A program made the translations under genes and the position numbers. This document shows positions 1 to 9,300 of a DNA stretch of 64,000 nt, one piece after another. Numbering within the stretch: the first letter of the stretch is position 1; the number at the start of each line of letters is the position of its first letter. Location: contig NZ_JABMKZ010000023.1 of the NCBI RefSeq assembly GCF_013204855.1, forward strand, positions 1 through 64,000, in the 5' to 3' direction. The notes under the pieces are model-generated. The model ran no database searches. It had not been told where the DNA came from and saw only the letters and a list, made by a program, of their open reading frames with translations. The DNA comes from Paenibacillus alba (GTDB taxonomy: Bacteria > Bacillota > Bacilli > Paenibacillales > NBRC-103111).

Positions 1-138
1 AGTTTTTTTGTGCATCGTCCAGATAAATACATCAATTAATCCCATATTTAGGTAGTAATTATAAATTATTTAGACGATACTTTTTTCGGATTTCCATGTT
101 AGGTTTGATGCAAAGCTATTGCCATTTTGCGTTGAAAC

Positions 139-268
139 GGAACTAGGATACGCTAATCGCCGTCTATTCGGCAAAAAGTGGCGTTTTTCTTCGAAATAGC
201 GGACTGTATTTCCCTTTGCGAGAGGAAATCGTCTGAATTCTGCTAAATAGGGGATTACAGTTCCTTTT
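139..268 (+). repeat. Dispersed intergenic repeat, family 2, copy 1
   Basis: This stretch begins with GGAACTAGGATACGCTAAT and ends with GCTAAATAGGGGATTACAG followed by TTCC. The same two end modules recur, diverged and in opposite orientation, at 39317-39493. No convincing gene lies in positions 1-326: the open frames there have no ribosome-binding site and overlap the metallo-hydrolase gene antisense. The middle of the two copies has drifted, while the end modules are kept. No function can be read from it. Confidence 0.55.
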
Positions 269-278
269 GGTGAAATTA

Positions 279-320
279 AAAGAGCCTCCAAACCAACAAT
301 GAATTGGTTTGGAGGCTTTT
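279..320. terminator. Bidirectional intrinsic terminator
   Basis: The arms GCCTCCAAACCAA and TTGGTTTGGAGGC form a perfect 13-bp stem with a 7-nt loop, with A-runs on the left and T-runs on the right. It sits just downstream of the minus-strand metallo-hydrolase gene and would end its operon. Confidence 0.85.
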
Positions 321-326
321 GTATGT

Positions 327-1304
327 TCATTTCGATAAGGCGATATAGCGAATGTATTCCGCCGTAGGGTCGTCCTGCCGGATGCGTCCCTCCGCTTCGA
401 GCAGGATGAGGTGAGCGATCGTCTCCGATAGCGCGAACCTCATCTGGTGGATACTCAGCCGGTCGCCGAAAGTCGCCCGGCACACATCGTAAGCGCTAAG
501 CGAAACGCTTAGCTGCCCTTCCATGAGCGCAAGCCGCTCATGATGATGGCGCACAAGCTCCGCGGCGCGTGCGCTGAACAGAGGCCACGGCTCCCGGTGC
601 CCCGGGTAAGCCATCTTCACAGGCAGCCTGCCGATCTCCTGCAGGCTGCTGAGATACGCGCCGAGCGGGTTCTCCTCCACCTGCGGGAGGAAGGACACGT
701 TCGGCGATATTTGCGGCAGGACGTGGTCGCCGCAAAACATCACCTCCGCCTCGCCGTCGTAGAAGACCAGATGACCCGCGGCATGGCCAGGGGTCTCGAT
801 GGCTTCGTACACGCGGTTCCCGAGGCGCACAGGGCCCTCACGCAGCAGTGTGACCTGCGGCTGCGGGGAAACCATTTCGACGAAGCTCACCATGTGCTTC
901 GTCATCTCATCCAGCCCGTCCTGCGGGAAGCCGTGCCGGGCAAAAAGCTTCAGCAGCAGCGCCGACATCGGCTGCTCCGCTCCCCATAAGAGCTGCACCT
1001 GCGCGTAACCGGTCTCCGATAGGAGAACCGGCGCGCCCGTGCGCTCCTGAAACCACCCCGCCATCCCGTAATGATCGGGATGGTGGTGGGTGAGCACGAT
1101 CTGCTCCACGTGCTCGAAGCCAATCCCTCGCTCCTGCAGCACCTGCAGCCAGAGCGCCTCCGCATCCGGGGTATGAAGCCCCGGATCTATCACCGTATAC
1201 CCGTTGTCGCCACGAATCAGGTACGCATTGACCCAACGCAGCGGGAAGGGCAGTGGAACCTTGACTTGGGTAATTTCCTCTGTATGTTCCGTCACGATGT
1301 TCAT
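327..1304 (-). CDS. MBL-fold metallo-hydrolase
   Basis: A 325-residue metallo-beta-lactamase-fold hydrolase. The metal-binding signature HHHPDH lies at residues 73-78, an Asp (VIDPG) near 40, and later GHAAGH and CGDH segments supply the remaining metal ligands, so the dinuclear zinc site looks complete. The C-terminal 80 residues look like the winged-helix tail common in glyoxalase-II-like relatives. There is no signal peptide, so it is probably cytoplasmic. It is the last gene of a minus-strand operon with the methyltransferase (10-nt gap) and the DUF6483 gene. Substrate unknown; a hydroxyacylglutathione- or bacillithiol-thioester-type hydrolase is possible but not shown. GC is locally higher than in its neighbours. 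Confidence 0.85.
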   Translation of the reverse strand: MNIVTEHTEEITQVKVPLPFPLRWVNAYLIRGDNGYTVIDPGLHTPDAEALWLQVLQERGIGFEHVEQIVLTHHHPDHYGMAGWFQERTGAPVLLSETGYAQVQLLWGAEQPMSALLLKLFARHGFPQDGLDEMTKHMVSFVEMVSPQPQVTLLREGPVRLGNRVYEAIETPGHAAGHLVFYDGEAEVMFCGDHVLPQISPNVSFLPQVEENPLGAYLSSLQEIGRLPVKMAYPGHREPWPLFSARAAELVRHHHERLALMEGQLSVSLSAYDVCRATFGDRLSIHQMRFALSETIAHLILLEAEGRIRQDDPTAEYIRYIALSK

Positions 1305-1314
1305 ATCCGAGTCG

Positions 1315-2046
1315 TCATCCTTCCTTATGCCCTACAAAAATCATGCGGCTGGATGTCTCAGCCTCATAAGGCTGACCATCATAACCGCCATACACAGAAT
1401 CAATATGTAAGCCGGCTTTTTCCAGCATCGCCTCAAAGGCCGTTCGATCATACAATTTAATCTGCTCCAAATAGTGCCGATCCGCAGTATCCTTTTGCGA
1501 AATCACAATGCGCTTCCGCACACAGCCCTCTTCAATCGCCCGCGCTTCGCGAATAAACAGATCGCCTTCCATCCGTTCCGATTGGGGAACCAGATTCGCC
1601 TGGATATATACCGGATTGAGGAAATCAATGATAAACCGGCCGCCTTTTTTGAGAAGCCGCTGAACTTCACCAATCACTTTCTCGTTCTGCTCATTCTCAT
1701 CAAAATAACCAAATGAAGTAAATAAATTCACAACAGCATCAAATTGCCGCTCGATCGGGACCTCTCTCATATCTCCACGCAGCCAAGTGACTTGTTTCGT
1801 CTCATCCAGCTTGAGCGCCTCATTCAAAAGCACCTCGGATAAATCAACCCCGGTTACCTCATAGCCGAACTCCGTTAAAGCCATCGAATGCCGCCCCATG
1901 CCGCAGCATAAATCCAGCACCTGGGCTCCTTGAGGCAAGTCCAGCCAATCAATCATTTTCTTGACCTCGTGGTAAGCCCCCTGCATATCGCGATGTTTAT
2001 ACACAATCAAATAATCGTTTCCAAAACTTTCCTGATACCAAGCCAT
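1315..2046 (-). CDS. Class I SAM-dependent methyltransferase
   Basis: A 243-residue protein with a Rossmann-fold methyltransferase domain. Motif I, VLDLCCGMGRHS, lies at residues 43-54 and is followed by the acidic ribose-binding loop VTGVDLS around 64-70. GDMREVP and the motif IV-like FDAVVNLFTSFGYF follow in the expected order. The C-terminal half is beta-rich and probably binds the substrate. It is cytoplasmic and is the middle gene of a three-gene minus-strand operon. The methyl acceptor cannot be deduced. Confidence 0.85.
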   Translation of the reverse strand: MAWYQESFGNDYLIVYKHRDMQGAYHEVKKMIDWLDLPQGAQVLDLCCGMGRHSMALTEFGYEVTGVDLSEVLLNEALKLDETKQVTWLRGDMREVPIERQFDAVVNLFTSFGYFDENEQNEKVIGEVQRLLKKGGRFIIDFLNPVYIQANLVPQSERMEGDLFIREARAIEEGCVRKRIVISQKDTADRHYLEQIKLYDRTAFEAMLEKAGLHIDSVYGGYDGQPYEAETSSRMIFVGHKEG

Positions 2047-2074
2047 TTGTTCGCACCTTCAATTTCTAAATATT

Positions 2075-2770
2075 CTATAAAGGATTCATAATTTCAAAAG
2101 CACGCTGTTTATCTCTTACAATACGCAACCCGTCCAACACTTCATCTTTGCTAAAATTGCCTGCTTGGAGAGCGTCATCTTCAGCATCCAGCAGCTTTTC
2201 ATAAAAAGCAACGCCTTGTCCCAACAATTCGGCTTGATCAGGATGATCTTCCATATAATGAAACAACACGTCCTCAACCTTCGCATAATTGCCTACCTTC
2301 TCATAATGGACAAAAAGCAGCCGCTTCATATCTTCCGGCATCATCCAGCGATTCAGACGCTCCAAGCTTTGATCGATACGCGATCCAATTTCCCCGCTTG
2401 CCTCATCCTTGGGGTCAACCTCAGAAGAAAGCGACAAATGAAGCAAAAGATCCAGCGATTTCAAATAAGCATGATAAGCCTCATCCATCTGCTCATGCCG
2501 CTGAAGCATATCTCCTTGGGCAGCGAACATATCACCAATCACCATCGCTTTGGCCGTATCCAAGCTGCCATGATAAGAAAGCAATTCCAGAATATCCTTA
2601 CTCGACAACGCTTGCAGCGAACGAATATTCAGCCCAAGCAAATGACGGCTTGCTTCATCCAGCAGCTGCTGCGCATCTTCCAGAGGGATGTGTTCTTTGT
2701 TAAAAAGAATGCGATGCAGCATCACGGTCATTTGTTCAATTTGCCGCATAAAATAATCACGTTTGAACAC
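2075..2770 (-). CDS. DUF6483 family protein
   Basis: A 231-residue, largely alpha-helical protein beginning FKRDYFMRQIEQMT, which I recognise as the DUF6483 family of Bacillota. It has no known function. The middle (about 95-190) looks TPR-like, with paired amphipathic helices. The start is GTG at 2770 behind AGGAGGCG. It is the first gene of the operon that continues into the methyltransferase (28-nt gap) and the MBL hydrolase. No membrane segment or catalytic motif is visible. Confidence 0.75.
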   Translation of the reverse strand: MFKRDYFMRQIEQMTVMLHRILFNKEHIPLEDAQQLLDEASRHLLGLNIRSLQALSSKDILELLSYHGSLDTAKAMVIGDMFAAQGDMLQRHEQMDEAYHAYLKSLDLLLHLSLSSEVDPKDEASGEIGSRIDQSLERLNRWMMPEDMKRLLFVHYEKVGNYAKVEDVLFHYMEDHPDQAELLGQGVAFYEKLLDAEDDALQAGNFSKDEVLDGLRIVRDKQRAFEIMNPL

Positions 2771-2872
2771 GGGAATCGCCTCCTAAGCTCAAAAGAAATG
2801 CTTTATTTTAGCTTACCATGCATCGGCAGGAAACTCAAAAATCCATCCCGCCTATTTTTATGCATATACCGC

Positions 2873-2900
2873 ACCATTGACAGCAGCCCTTCATAAACTA
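2873..2900 (+). promoter_or_regulatory. Candidate sigma-K promoter of gerE
   Basis: CATAAACTA at 2892-2900 matches the sigma-K -10 consensus CATANNNTA, with an AC dinucleotide at 2873-2874, 17 nt upstream, as the -35. In Bacillus subtilis gerE is transcribed by sigma-K, so the site is in the expected place. It is a short motif read by eye. Confidence 0.45.
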
Positions 2901-2965
2901 ATTTTGACTGTATCCCTTAACCTTGTATTTCCCAATACCCGAGCAAGGAGGGGTGACACACATCC

Positions 2966-3187
2966 ATGGGCAGCGACCACAAAAACAAATTTCTACTTAC
3001 TAACCGCGAACGCGAAGTATTCGAGCTCTTAGTGCAAGACAAAACAACGAAAGATATCGCACAGCAGCTTTTCATTAGTGAAAAGACTGTACGGAATCAC
3101 ATTTCCAACGTCATGCAAAAGTTAAATGTCAAGGGTCGTTCACAAGCGGTTGTAGAACTGATTAAGCTTGGGGAATTAAAGATCTGA
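2966..3187 (+). CDS. gerE: GerE, LuxR-type regulator of late mother-cell sporulation genes
   Basis: A 73-residue protein made almost entirely of one LuxR/GerE helix-turn-helix domain: TNREREVFELLVQDKTTKDI, then the recognition helix SEKTVRNHISNVMQKL. It is nearly colinear with Bacillus subtilis GerE (74 residues). GerE acts in the mother cell with sigma-K to switch coat and surface genes on or off. The ATG follows a strong AAGGAGGGGTGA at 2945-2956. It is monocistronic, with a candidate sigma-K promoter upstream and a terminator downstream. Its presence supports an endospore former and bears on the spore-surface genes after 31 kb. Confidence 0.93.
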   Translation: MGSDHKNKFLLTNREREVFELLVQDKTTKDIAQQLFISEKTVRNHISNVMQKLNVKGRSQAVVELIKLGELKI

Positions 3188-3210
3188 TTCCGTCAGCAAA
3201 GGGATCCATG

Positions 3211-3250
3211 CAAGCTCTCGAGCCTTCTTAGGAAGGAGTCGAGGGCTTTT
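3211..3250 (+). terminator. Intrinsic terminator after gerE
   Basis: AGCTCTCGAGCCTTC pairs imperfectly with GAAGGAGTCGAGGGCT and is followed by TTTT, 24 nt after the gerE stop. Confidence 0.75.
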
Positions 3251-3365
3251 ATGTTGGAAGTGAACGTTTTGTTAACCCGATGATTCGACAACAAATGACG
3301 TCAGGCATGTACTATGATACAGATATGCTACATATACAACCTAATTGGAGGAGGCTATTTGTGAT

Positions 3366-3551
3366 ATGAATGAGTTCGTCACGGATCATAAAACTGTTTT
3401 TTCACTTTCTACACTCCTAAATATAGAACCTAATATGCTGCTTAGACTGTGCCGTTATATTGAATCGAGAGGTTACTTCTTTCATAAATCGGAGGAAGGC
3501 TCCCTGCAATTTACAGATCGAGATATCGCCATTATCCTTGCCCATTACTGA
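3366..3551 (+). CDS. Small HTH-like protein
   Basis: A 61-residue protein if the ATG at 3366 is used; GGAGGAGG at 3347-3355 fits that start. A TTG at 3345 would add seven residues but overlaps the ribosome-binding site. The pattern FSLSTLLNIEPNMLLRLCRY followed by GSLQFTDRDIAIIL resembles the short MerR/RacA-like winged-helix unit of sporulation and phage DNA-binding proteins. It is followed directly by a terminator. Function unknown. Confidence 0.6.
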   Translation: MNEFVTDHKTVFSLSTLLNIEPNMLLRLCRYIESRGYFFHKSEEGSLQFTDRDIAIILAHY

Positions 3552-3577
3552 TGGGCTTTTTGTTTGCCTACGGACAA

Positions 3578-3625
3578 AAAACCAGTCCAAGCCACGGAAA
3601 TACGTGATCTTCGGACTGGTTTTTA
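3578..3625. terminator. Bidirectional terminator between converging genes
   Basis: AAAACCAGTCC pairs with GGACTGGTTTT. It serves the small plus-strand gene on the left and the minus-strand SLH protein gene on the right. Confidence 0.85.
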
Positions 3626-3649
3626 TTTATTTCCGGAAGGAATGCAATC

Positions 3650-5671
3650 TTACTTGACGATGATGGCTGTTACGATCTTATTCTTGCCATTCAGCTGAAT
3701 CAGATGACCTTCAGTAAACAAGGACAAGTTGCCCGAAACAGTGACACCTGTAGACACCGTATAAATCGTTGTTTGCTCTTTGCCATCTATCGTTTGAACG
3801 ATAGAAATCGTAGCAAGCCCGCCTTGGGCATTGAGCGTAGTTCCTTTTAATTTGCCTAAAAGTTCAAATGGCTGATCCGCATCAATCATTTTGGTAACTT
3901 CAATATAAATGACTTTATTATCGGAGGTACGGATATCGACTTCGTCGCCTGCTTTTAAATCAGCAGCTTTGATCTTCTTCCCGTTTCGATAAACGACAAC
4001 ATTGGGGTGAAGCGTAAAGGTAGTTATAACTCCCGAATTCGTAAGCTTGAGCTCGTTGTTGCTCACTACAGCGCTGACTGTGCCTTTGTTTGTAATCGCT
4101 TGAACCATTTTCGTAACTTCAATGTAAATAACTTTGTTTTCGGACGTTTGAATGTTGACTTCGTCCCCCACCTTCAGGTCAGAAGCATTGACTTTGAGGC
4201 CATTGCGATAAACGACAACATCAGGATGGAGCGGCAGCTCGTAAGGAACACCTGACTTTTGGAGCTTCAGCACATTATTGCTGACGACCGCAGTGACGGT
4301 TCCGCTGTTCGTGATGGCTTGCGCCGTTTGCGTCACTTCAATGAAGATAACTTTATTGTCGGACGTACGGACATTCACCTCATCCCCGACAAGCAGAGCG
4401 GAAGCATTGACCTTCACACCATTCCGATAAATGACTACATCCGGGTGCAGGACATATTCGGTGGTGACCCCTGATTTCGTCAGCTTCAGCACATTGCTGC
4501 TCACTGCCAAGCTGACAGTCCCGCTGCTGGAAACAGGTACAACAGATCGCGTGACTTCAATGTAAATGACTTTATTGTCCGATGTGCGAATATTAATTTC
4601 ATCACCGATTTTCAAATCATATACATTCACTTTATTACCGTTGCGATAGACGACAACGTCTGGGTGAAGCGCAAGTGTAGAGGTAGCGCCAGCCTTCGTT
4701 AACGTCAACGTATTATTGCTCACTGCTGCACTCACGGTGCCGCTGTAAAGGATGGATTGCACAGCTTTGGTTACTTCAATGAAAACGACCTGATTATTAA
4801 ATGTACGTATTTTCACTTCGTCCCCAGCTTGTAAAGCAGAAGCGTTTACTTTGGCCCCATTCCGATAGATGAATACATCCGGATGCAGGGAATACGCTGC
4901 TGTTGTGCCAGAACTCTTGATACTTAGCGTGTTATTCGCAACTACGTTAGTAATCGTGCCTGTGATCGTGTTATTCACTTGATCCGGCAATTGCCCGCCT
5001 GTACGGTCAAGCAGCGCCGCAAGCTCAGCCCGTGTTACCGATTGGTTGGGCCTAAATGTATTGTCTTCGAAGCCATCGACTAATCCTTTCTCCATGGCGA
5101 CAGCAATGTAACCAACAGAACCTGCCGGAATCTGCTTCGCGTCTTTGAAAGACAGCGTCGTGTTCATTTTCGCTTTCGCCTGCGCCTCCAACTTCAATGC
5201 CTTCACCAGAAGCGTCGTTGCCCACAAACGGTCTCCATTTTTTTGAGGCTGAACACTGTCATCATTTTCCGAGAACAAATCATTTTCTAGAGCGACTGCT
5301 ACATAACCAACCGCCCATGCAGGAATTTGATTGGCATCTTTGAAGTTCAATTTGGTATTCATTGCCGACGCAGATTCGGCCTGGCTGCGAAGTCCCATCA
5401 AACGAACGGCAGCCGTAATCGCTTCAATCCGCGAAACGGTATTATGCGGTTTGAACGTCCCATCTTCATAGCCTTCAAATACACGTTTCGATGCCAAGCT
5501 GGCGATATAGCGGATTGCCCATTCCGCACTTTGCAAATCGTCAAAGGTCAGATGAATCTCAATTTTTTTGTCCTGATTTTGAGCACCGTTATCTTTTGCC
5601 AAAACGGCTGTGCTGCCTCCCGTGATCATAACAAAAGCAAGACAAGTTGCTACAACTTTTTTGAACACCAA
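3650..5671 (-). CDS. SLH-domain surface protein with five 73-residue repeats
   Basis: A 673-residue secreted protein. Residues 1-25 are a signal peptide ending STAVLA. Three SLH modules follow (about 43-95, 110-160, 175-225); the third, VDGFEDNTFRPNQSVTRAEL, is the most canonical, and the second lacks the usual GxxDGTF segment. SLH modules bind pyruvylated secondary cell-wall polymer. Residues 236-600 are five tandem repeats of 73 residues, each with LHPDVVVYRNG and a GDEVNIRTSDNKVIYIEVTK-type end, likely small beta domains. A unique C-terminal domain (about 601-673) ends the protein. The start is TTG at 5671 (GTG at 5668 also possible) behind GGGAGAGTG. The ligand of the repeats is unknown. 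Confidence 0.88.
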   Translation of the reverse strand: MVFKKVVATCLAFVMITGGSTAVLAKDNGAQNQDKKIEIHLTFDDLQSAEWAIRYIASLASKRVFEGYEDGTFKPHNTVSRIEAITAAVRLMGLRSQAESASAMNTKLNFKDANQIPAWAVGYVAVALENDLFSENDDSVQPQKNGDRLWATTLLVKALKLEAQAKAKMNTTLSFKDAKQIPAGSVGYIAVAMEKGLVDGFEDNTFRPNQSVTRAELAALLDRTGGQLPDQVNNTITGTITNVVANNTLSIKSSGTTAAYSLHPDVFIYRNGAKVNASALQAGDEVKIRTFNNQVVFIEVTKAVQSILYSGTVSAAVSNNTLTLTKAGATSTLALHPDVVVYRNGNKVNVYDLKIGDEINIRTSDNKVIYIEVTRSVVPVSSSGTVSLAVSSNVLKLTKSGVTTEYVLHPDVVIYRNGVKVNASALLVGDEVNVRTSDNKVIFIEVTQTAQAITNSGTVTAVVSNNVLKLQKSGVPYELPLHPDVVVYRNGLKVNASDLKVGDEVNIQTSENKVIYIEVTKMVQAITNKGTVSAVVSNNELKLTNSGVITTFTLHPNVVVYRNGKKIKAADLKAGDEVDIRTSDNKVIYIEVTKMIDADQPFELLGKLKGTTLNAQGGLATISIVQTIDGKEQTTIYTVSTGVTVSGNLSLFTEGHLIQLNGKNKIVTAIIVK

Positions 5672-5902
5672 GCTTCACTCTCCCTCAAACTTAGAATTTT
5701 GCGTGTATCAGAAGAATTCGTACGTCTGGTTATTATTAGGAGGGTAACCTTACAATTCCCATGAAAAATAACCGCTCTATCTCATCACCCTAGATACGGC
5801 TTAACAAATTTATCATACAAGTTATAAATAAACTGTCATATTGTGTAAATCATTTACGGTAAATTGCAACTGCCAAAAATGAATCGGAGGAAGGAGGCGG
5901 TG

Positions 5903-5950
5903 GTGGAAGTCATGGCGTAAGTCATGGTGGAAGTCGTGGTGGAAGTCGTG
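5903..5950 (+). repeat. 12-bp tandem repeat, four copies
   Basis: Four consecutive 12-bp units run GTGGAAGTCATG, GCGTAAGTCATG, GTGGAAGTCGTG, GTGGAAGTCGTG. They lie in the 650-bp gap between the SLH gene and the helicase gene. The His-rich antisense frame across them is most likely a by-product of the repeat. Confidence 0.8.
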
Positions 5951-6007
5951 GACTTTCAGGAGCTGGCAGACTACCTCAGGTCCGTCTATGTCGCACTTTT
6001 TCGCATA

Positions 6008-6195
6008 TTCCTGCAAATAGGCATCCTTTTCTCTTGGAAATCAGCAAAATCGTGAAAAGCCTGCGATTATGCATCCTTTGGAGACCTTTTCCCGAATCCA
6101 GAAAGGAAAAGCTTAAAAAGCCTGCACAATCGCAGGTATTTCCATTTTTCTCGCGATTTTTCTGAAAAAACATGCACTTTTGCAGGCTTTCTATG
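6008..6195 (+). repeat. Dispersed four-hairpin element, copy A
   Basis: Four imperfect palindromic cores spaced about 50, 60 and 50 bp apart share the form AAGCCTGC-N5/6-GCAGGCTTTT: near 6010, 6057, 6117 and 6169. The spacers between them match, in order and on the opposite strand, those of the element at 48291-48480; GAATCCAG and GGAAAAGCTT are shared. The two are therefore inverted copies of one roughly 190-bp element. The open frames here are explained by the repeat. The rest of 5672-6327 shows no gene. Confidence 0.75.
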
Positions 6196-6327
6196 CAAGC
6201 ATGAGAAAATCCAAGAGCGTGCAGCACTTTAAGCTTACTTTTCGAGGGTGTGAAGGTCTCTTAGGTTTGGCGCTGGCCCTCACATTATGCTATGTTGGAT
6301 AAAAGTGTAAGCAAGGGAGCGAACGAA

Positions 6328-9300
6328 ATGACGGACAATGCGCTGGAGCTATCTCATTTTCATCCGATTCTGAGGACTTGGTTTTCTTCCCGTTTTGGTG
6401 AACCCACCGATGTGCAGAAGCAAGCTTGGAAACATATTATTTCCGGCACACATACCCTCATCTCGTCTCCTACGGGATCAGGAAAAACACTGGCAGCTTT
6501 GCTTCCTTGCATGGACAGGGTCGCAAAAACAAAGCAATCGCTTGGGGACAGCTACCCAGCCGGTGTCCGTGTCCTAGTCGTCACACCGCTCAAGGCGTTA
6601 AATAACGATATTCATGATCATTTGATTCATTTTATTGCAGAAATTGACGAAGCTGCTGCCTCCTCCCCGAAGGAAGCCGATTGGCACGGCTTGCGGGTTG
6701 GCGTGCGAACGGGTGATACCACGCAAAGCACGCGAGCCTCGATGCTGAAAAACCCGCCCGATTTGCTCGTGACAACGCCGGAATCGTTGTACCTGCTCCT
6801 CACTTCGCCGCGCGCGAGACAGATGCTGAAGAGCGTGGAACAGATCGTCGTCGACGAGATCCACGATCTGGCGGCAGACAAGCGCGGCATGCATTTGTCG
6901 CTCACGCTGGAACGGCTGGACGCGTGGTGCGGGCGATCCGTGCAGCGGATCGGCGTGTCTGCCACGCAGAAGCCGATCGAGCGGGTCGCCCGCTTCCTGG
7001 GCGGCTGGGAAGCGGATCAGCCGCGACAGGTCGGCATTATCGAGAGCAAAGCCGAGAAGCAGTACGCCCTGCAGGTGACGATGCCGGAGCCTGCAAGGCC
7101 CGGAGCGGACAAAGAGGAGATATGGACGCCTCTTGTAGAGCGTTTGCTGCAGCTGATGGACGGCTGCAGCACTGTGCTGATCTTCGCCAATAGCCGCAGG
7201 CTGTGCGAACGAATGACATTGCGACTCAATGACCATGTCGGTCATGAGATCGCGAAGAGCCACCACGGCAGCGTCGCCCGCGAGAAGCGGCTCGAGGTCG
7301 AGCGCTTGCTCAAGGCCGGCGAGCTTCGCTGCCTCGTAGCCACGTCGTCGCTGGAGCTCGGTATCGACGTGGGGCATGTCGATCTGGTCATCCAGATCGA
7401 CTCCCCGTTCTCCGCTGCCGCAGGCATCCAGCGGATCGGCCGTGCCGGCCACGCCGTCGGCAGCGTCAGCCGTGGCGTGCTGCTTGCGCGCAGCCGCAGC
7501 CTGCTGCCGGAGCTGGCCGTGCTCAGCCAGCGGATCGCCGCGCGCGACATCGAGGACATCCGCATTCCGCGGGGCAGCCTCGATGTGTTGGCGCAGCAGC
7601 TCGTCGCGATGGTCGCGATGGGCGACGAGCTGGATGTCGCGCAGCTGGCGCGACTGCTGGCGCAGAGCGATTCCTTCCGCGAGCTGCCGCAGGAGCGTTG
7701 GACAGCCATGCTTGAAGTGCTGTCAGGGCTTTACCCTTTCGTGCGTCCGCTCATCGCATGGGATCGCCAAACCGGCCGTCTCGAACGGTTGGCAGCTACG
7801 CAGATGGCTGCATTAACCGGCGCCGGCACCATTCCGCAGAGCACGGCCTATCCCGTGCATCACAACGAAACAGGCCTTCATCTCGGAGAGCTCGATGAAG
7901 AGTTCATACACGAGTCGTCAGTCGGCGACGTCTTCCAGCTGGGCACCGCTTCCTGGCGAATCGTCCGCAAGCGTCCAGAACGAATCTATGTCCAGGAAGC
8001 GGACAATCGCTATAGTGAAATCCCTTTCTGGCGTGGGGAAAGCGGAGGCAAATCCTTTGAGCTTGGCGTTCAAACGGGTCAACTCTGGCGCGAGCTGCGC
8101 GATCGTTTGCAAGCCCAGAGCAGCACCGAGGCAGACCTCGCTGTCCAAAACTGGCTAAGCGAGCAGTACTTTTTTGGCGTAGAAGCCAGTCAATCACTGA
8201 TCAGTCTCGTCCGCAATCAAATTGCCGTGAATACCATCCCAACTGATACAACCCTAGTCATCGAGTCCTTTCTTGATGAAAACAATCAAGCCCACTATAT
8301 TCTGCATAGCCTGTTCGGCCGTAAATTAAACCGCACTTGGCTGATGGCTATTGAGAAACAGCTCAAGCGGCATGGACTGGCTGCCCTCTATACAAATGCG
8401 AAGGATAATGGCATCGAGCTTATTTTCCCATCCTTGCAGGATGCGGTTGTACCCGCCCTTCTTTCCATCTCTTCCCTAGAAGCGGAACAGTTCGTCATTG
8501 AAGCCGTAGCTGAATCCGGCATGTTCGGTGCCGCCTTCCAGCGGTTAGCGGAGACATCCTTGCTGCTTTCCCGCAGCTTTACGCGCGTCCCCGCTTGGCT
8601 GAAACGGCTGCGCGGGCAAGAACTGATCAAGGAAGCTCTTCCTTTCAAGGAACGCTTTCCTTTATTTCAGGAGGCCATGCGCGAATGTTTGGAGGAGCAT
8701 GTCGACTTGCCTCATTTGCAGCATATCCTGCAAGTGATTCAGCTTGGTACGATTCAAATCGCGGTTCACCGCAACCATTTTCCTTCACCACTTGCCTCAC
8801 AATTCAAATCCGATTATGTCGCGCAAAAAATCTATGAATCCGACGCTTTGACGGAGGATTTGCAGGTGGAACTGCTTGGCTTCAGCCGGCAGATGGCGGC
8901 CGATATTTTCGGCGTGGAAGCCATTCGCCGTGCGGTCAGCCCGCAAATTATAGAGGCCGAAGAGCAGAAGCTCGCCAAAACTGACGAGCCGCTGGCTTCA
9001 GCTGCGGAGGTGCTGCGCTTTTTGAAGGAACGCGGCGATGCCTCGATTCCCGAGCTCGTCAAGGTGAGTGCCGTCTCCGAAACGCTTGTAGCTGCTTGGA
9101 TGGATGAGCTTGTGCAGCAAGGCAAAGCAGCTCAGGCTTACTTCTCCACAATGACGCGATATATTTGCAAGGATGAAATGGCGTTTTATGCCTCACTTTC
9201 CAGTGACGCCGTATCCCGCTCCTTCGTTTTTCAGCGTTTTGCCGATGGGAAGCTGTCGTTCACGACCGAAGAACTTGCGGCCCATTTCGAAATTGATCCT

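Noticed and set aside
70..483. Open frame of 137 residues on the minus strand
   Set aside because: It lies largely antisense or out of frame to the metallo-hydrolase gene and across a terminator and a dispersed repeat; no ribosome-binding site.
5822..6227. Two minus-strand frames, one His-rich
   Set aside because: They are generated by the 12-bp repeat and the four-hairpin element; no ribosome-binding site and no homology pattern.
6598..7816. Several long alternative frames inside the helicase gene
   Set aside because: They arise from the GC-rich segment of the helicase gene, where shadow frames stay open; the helicase motifs are in the main frame.
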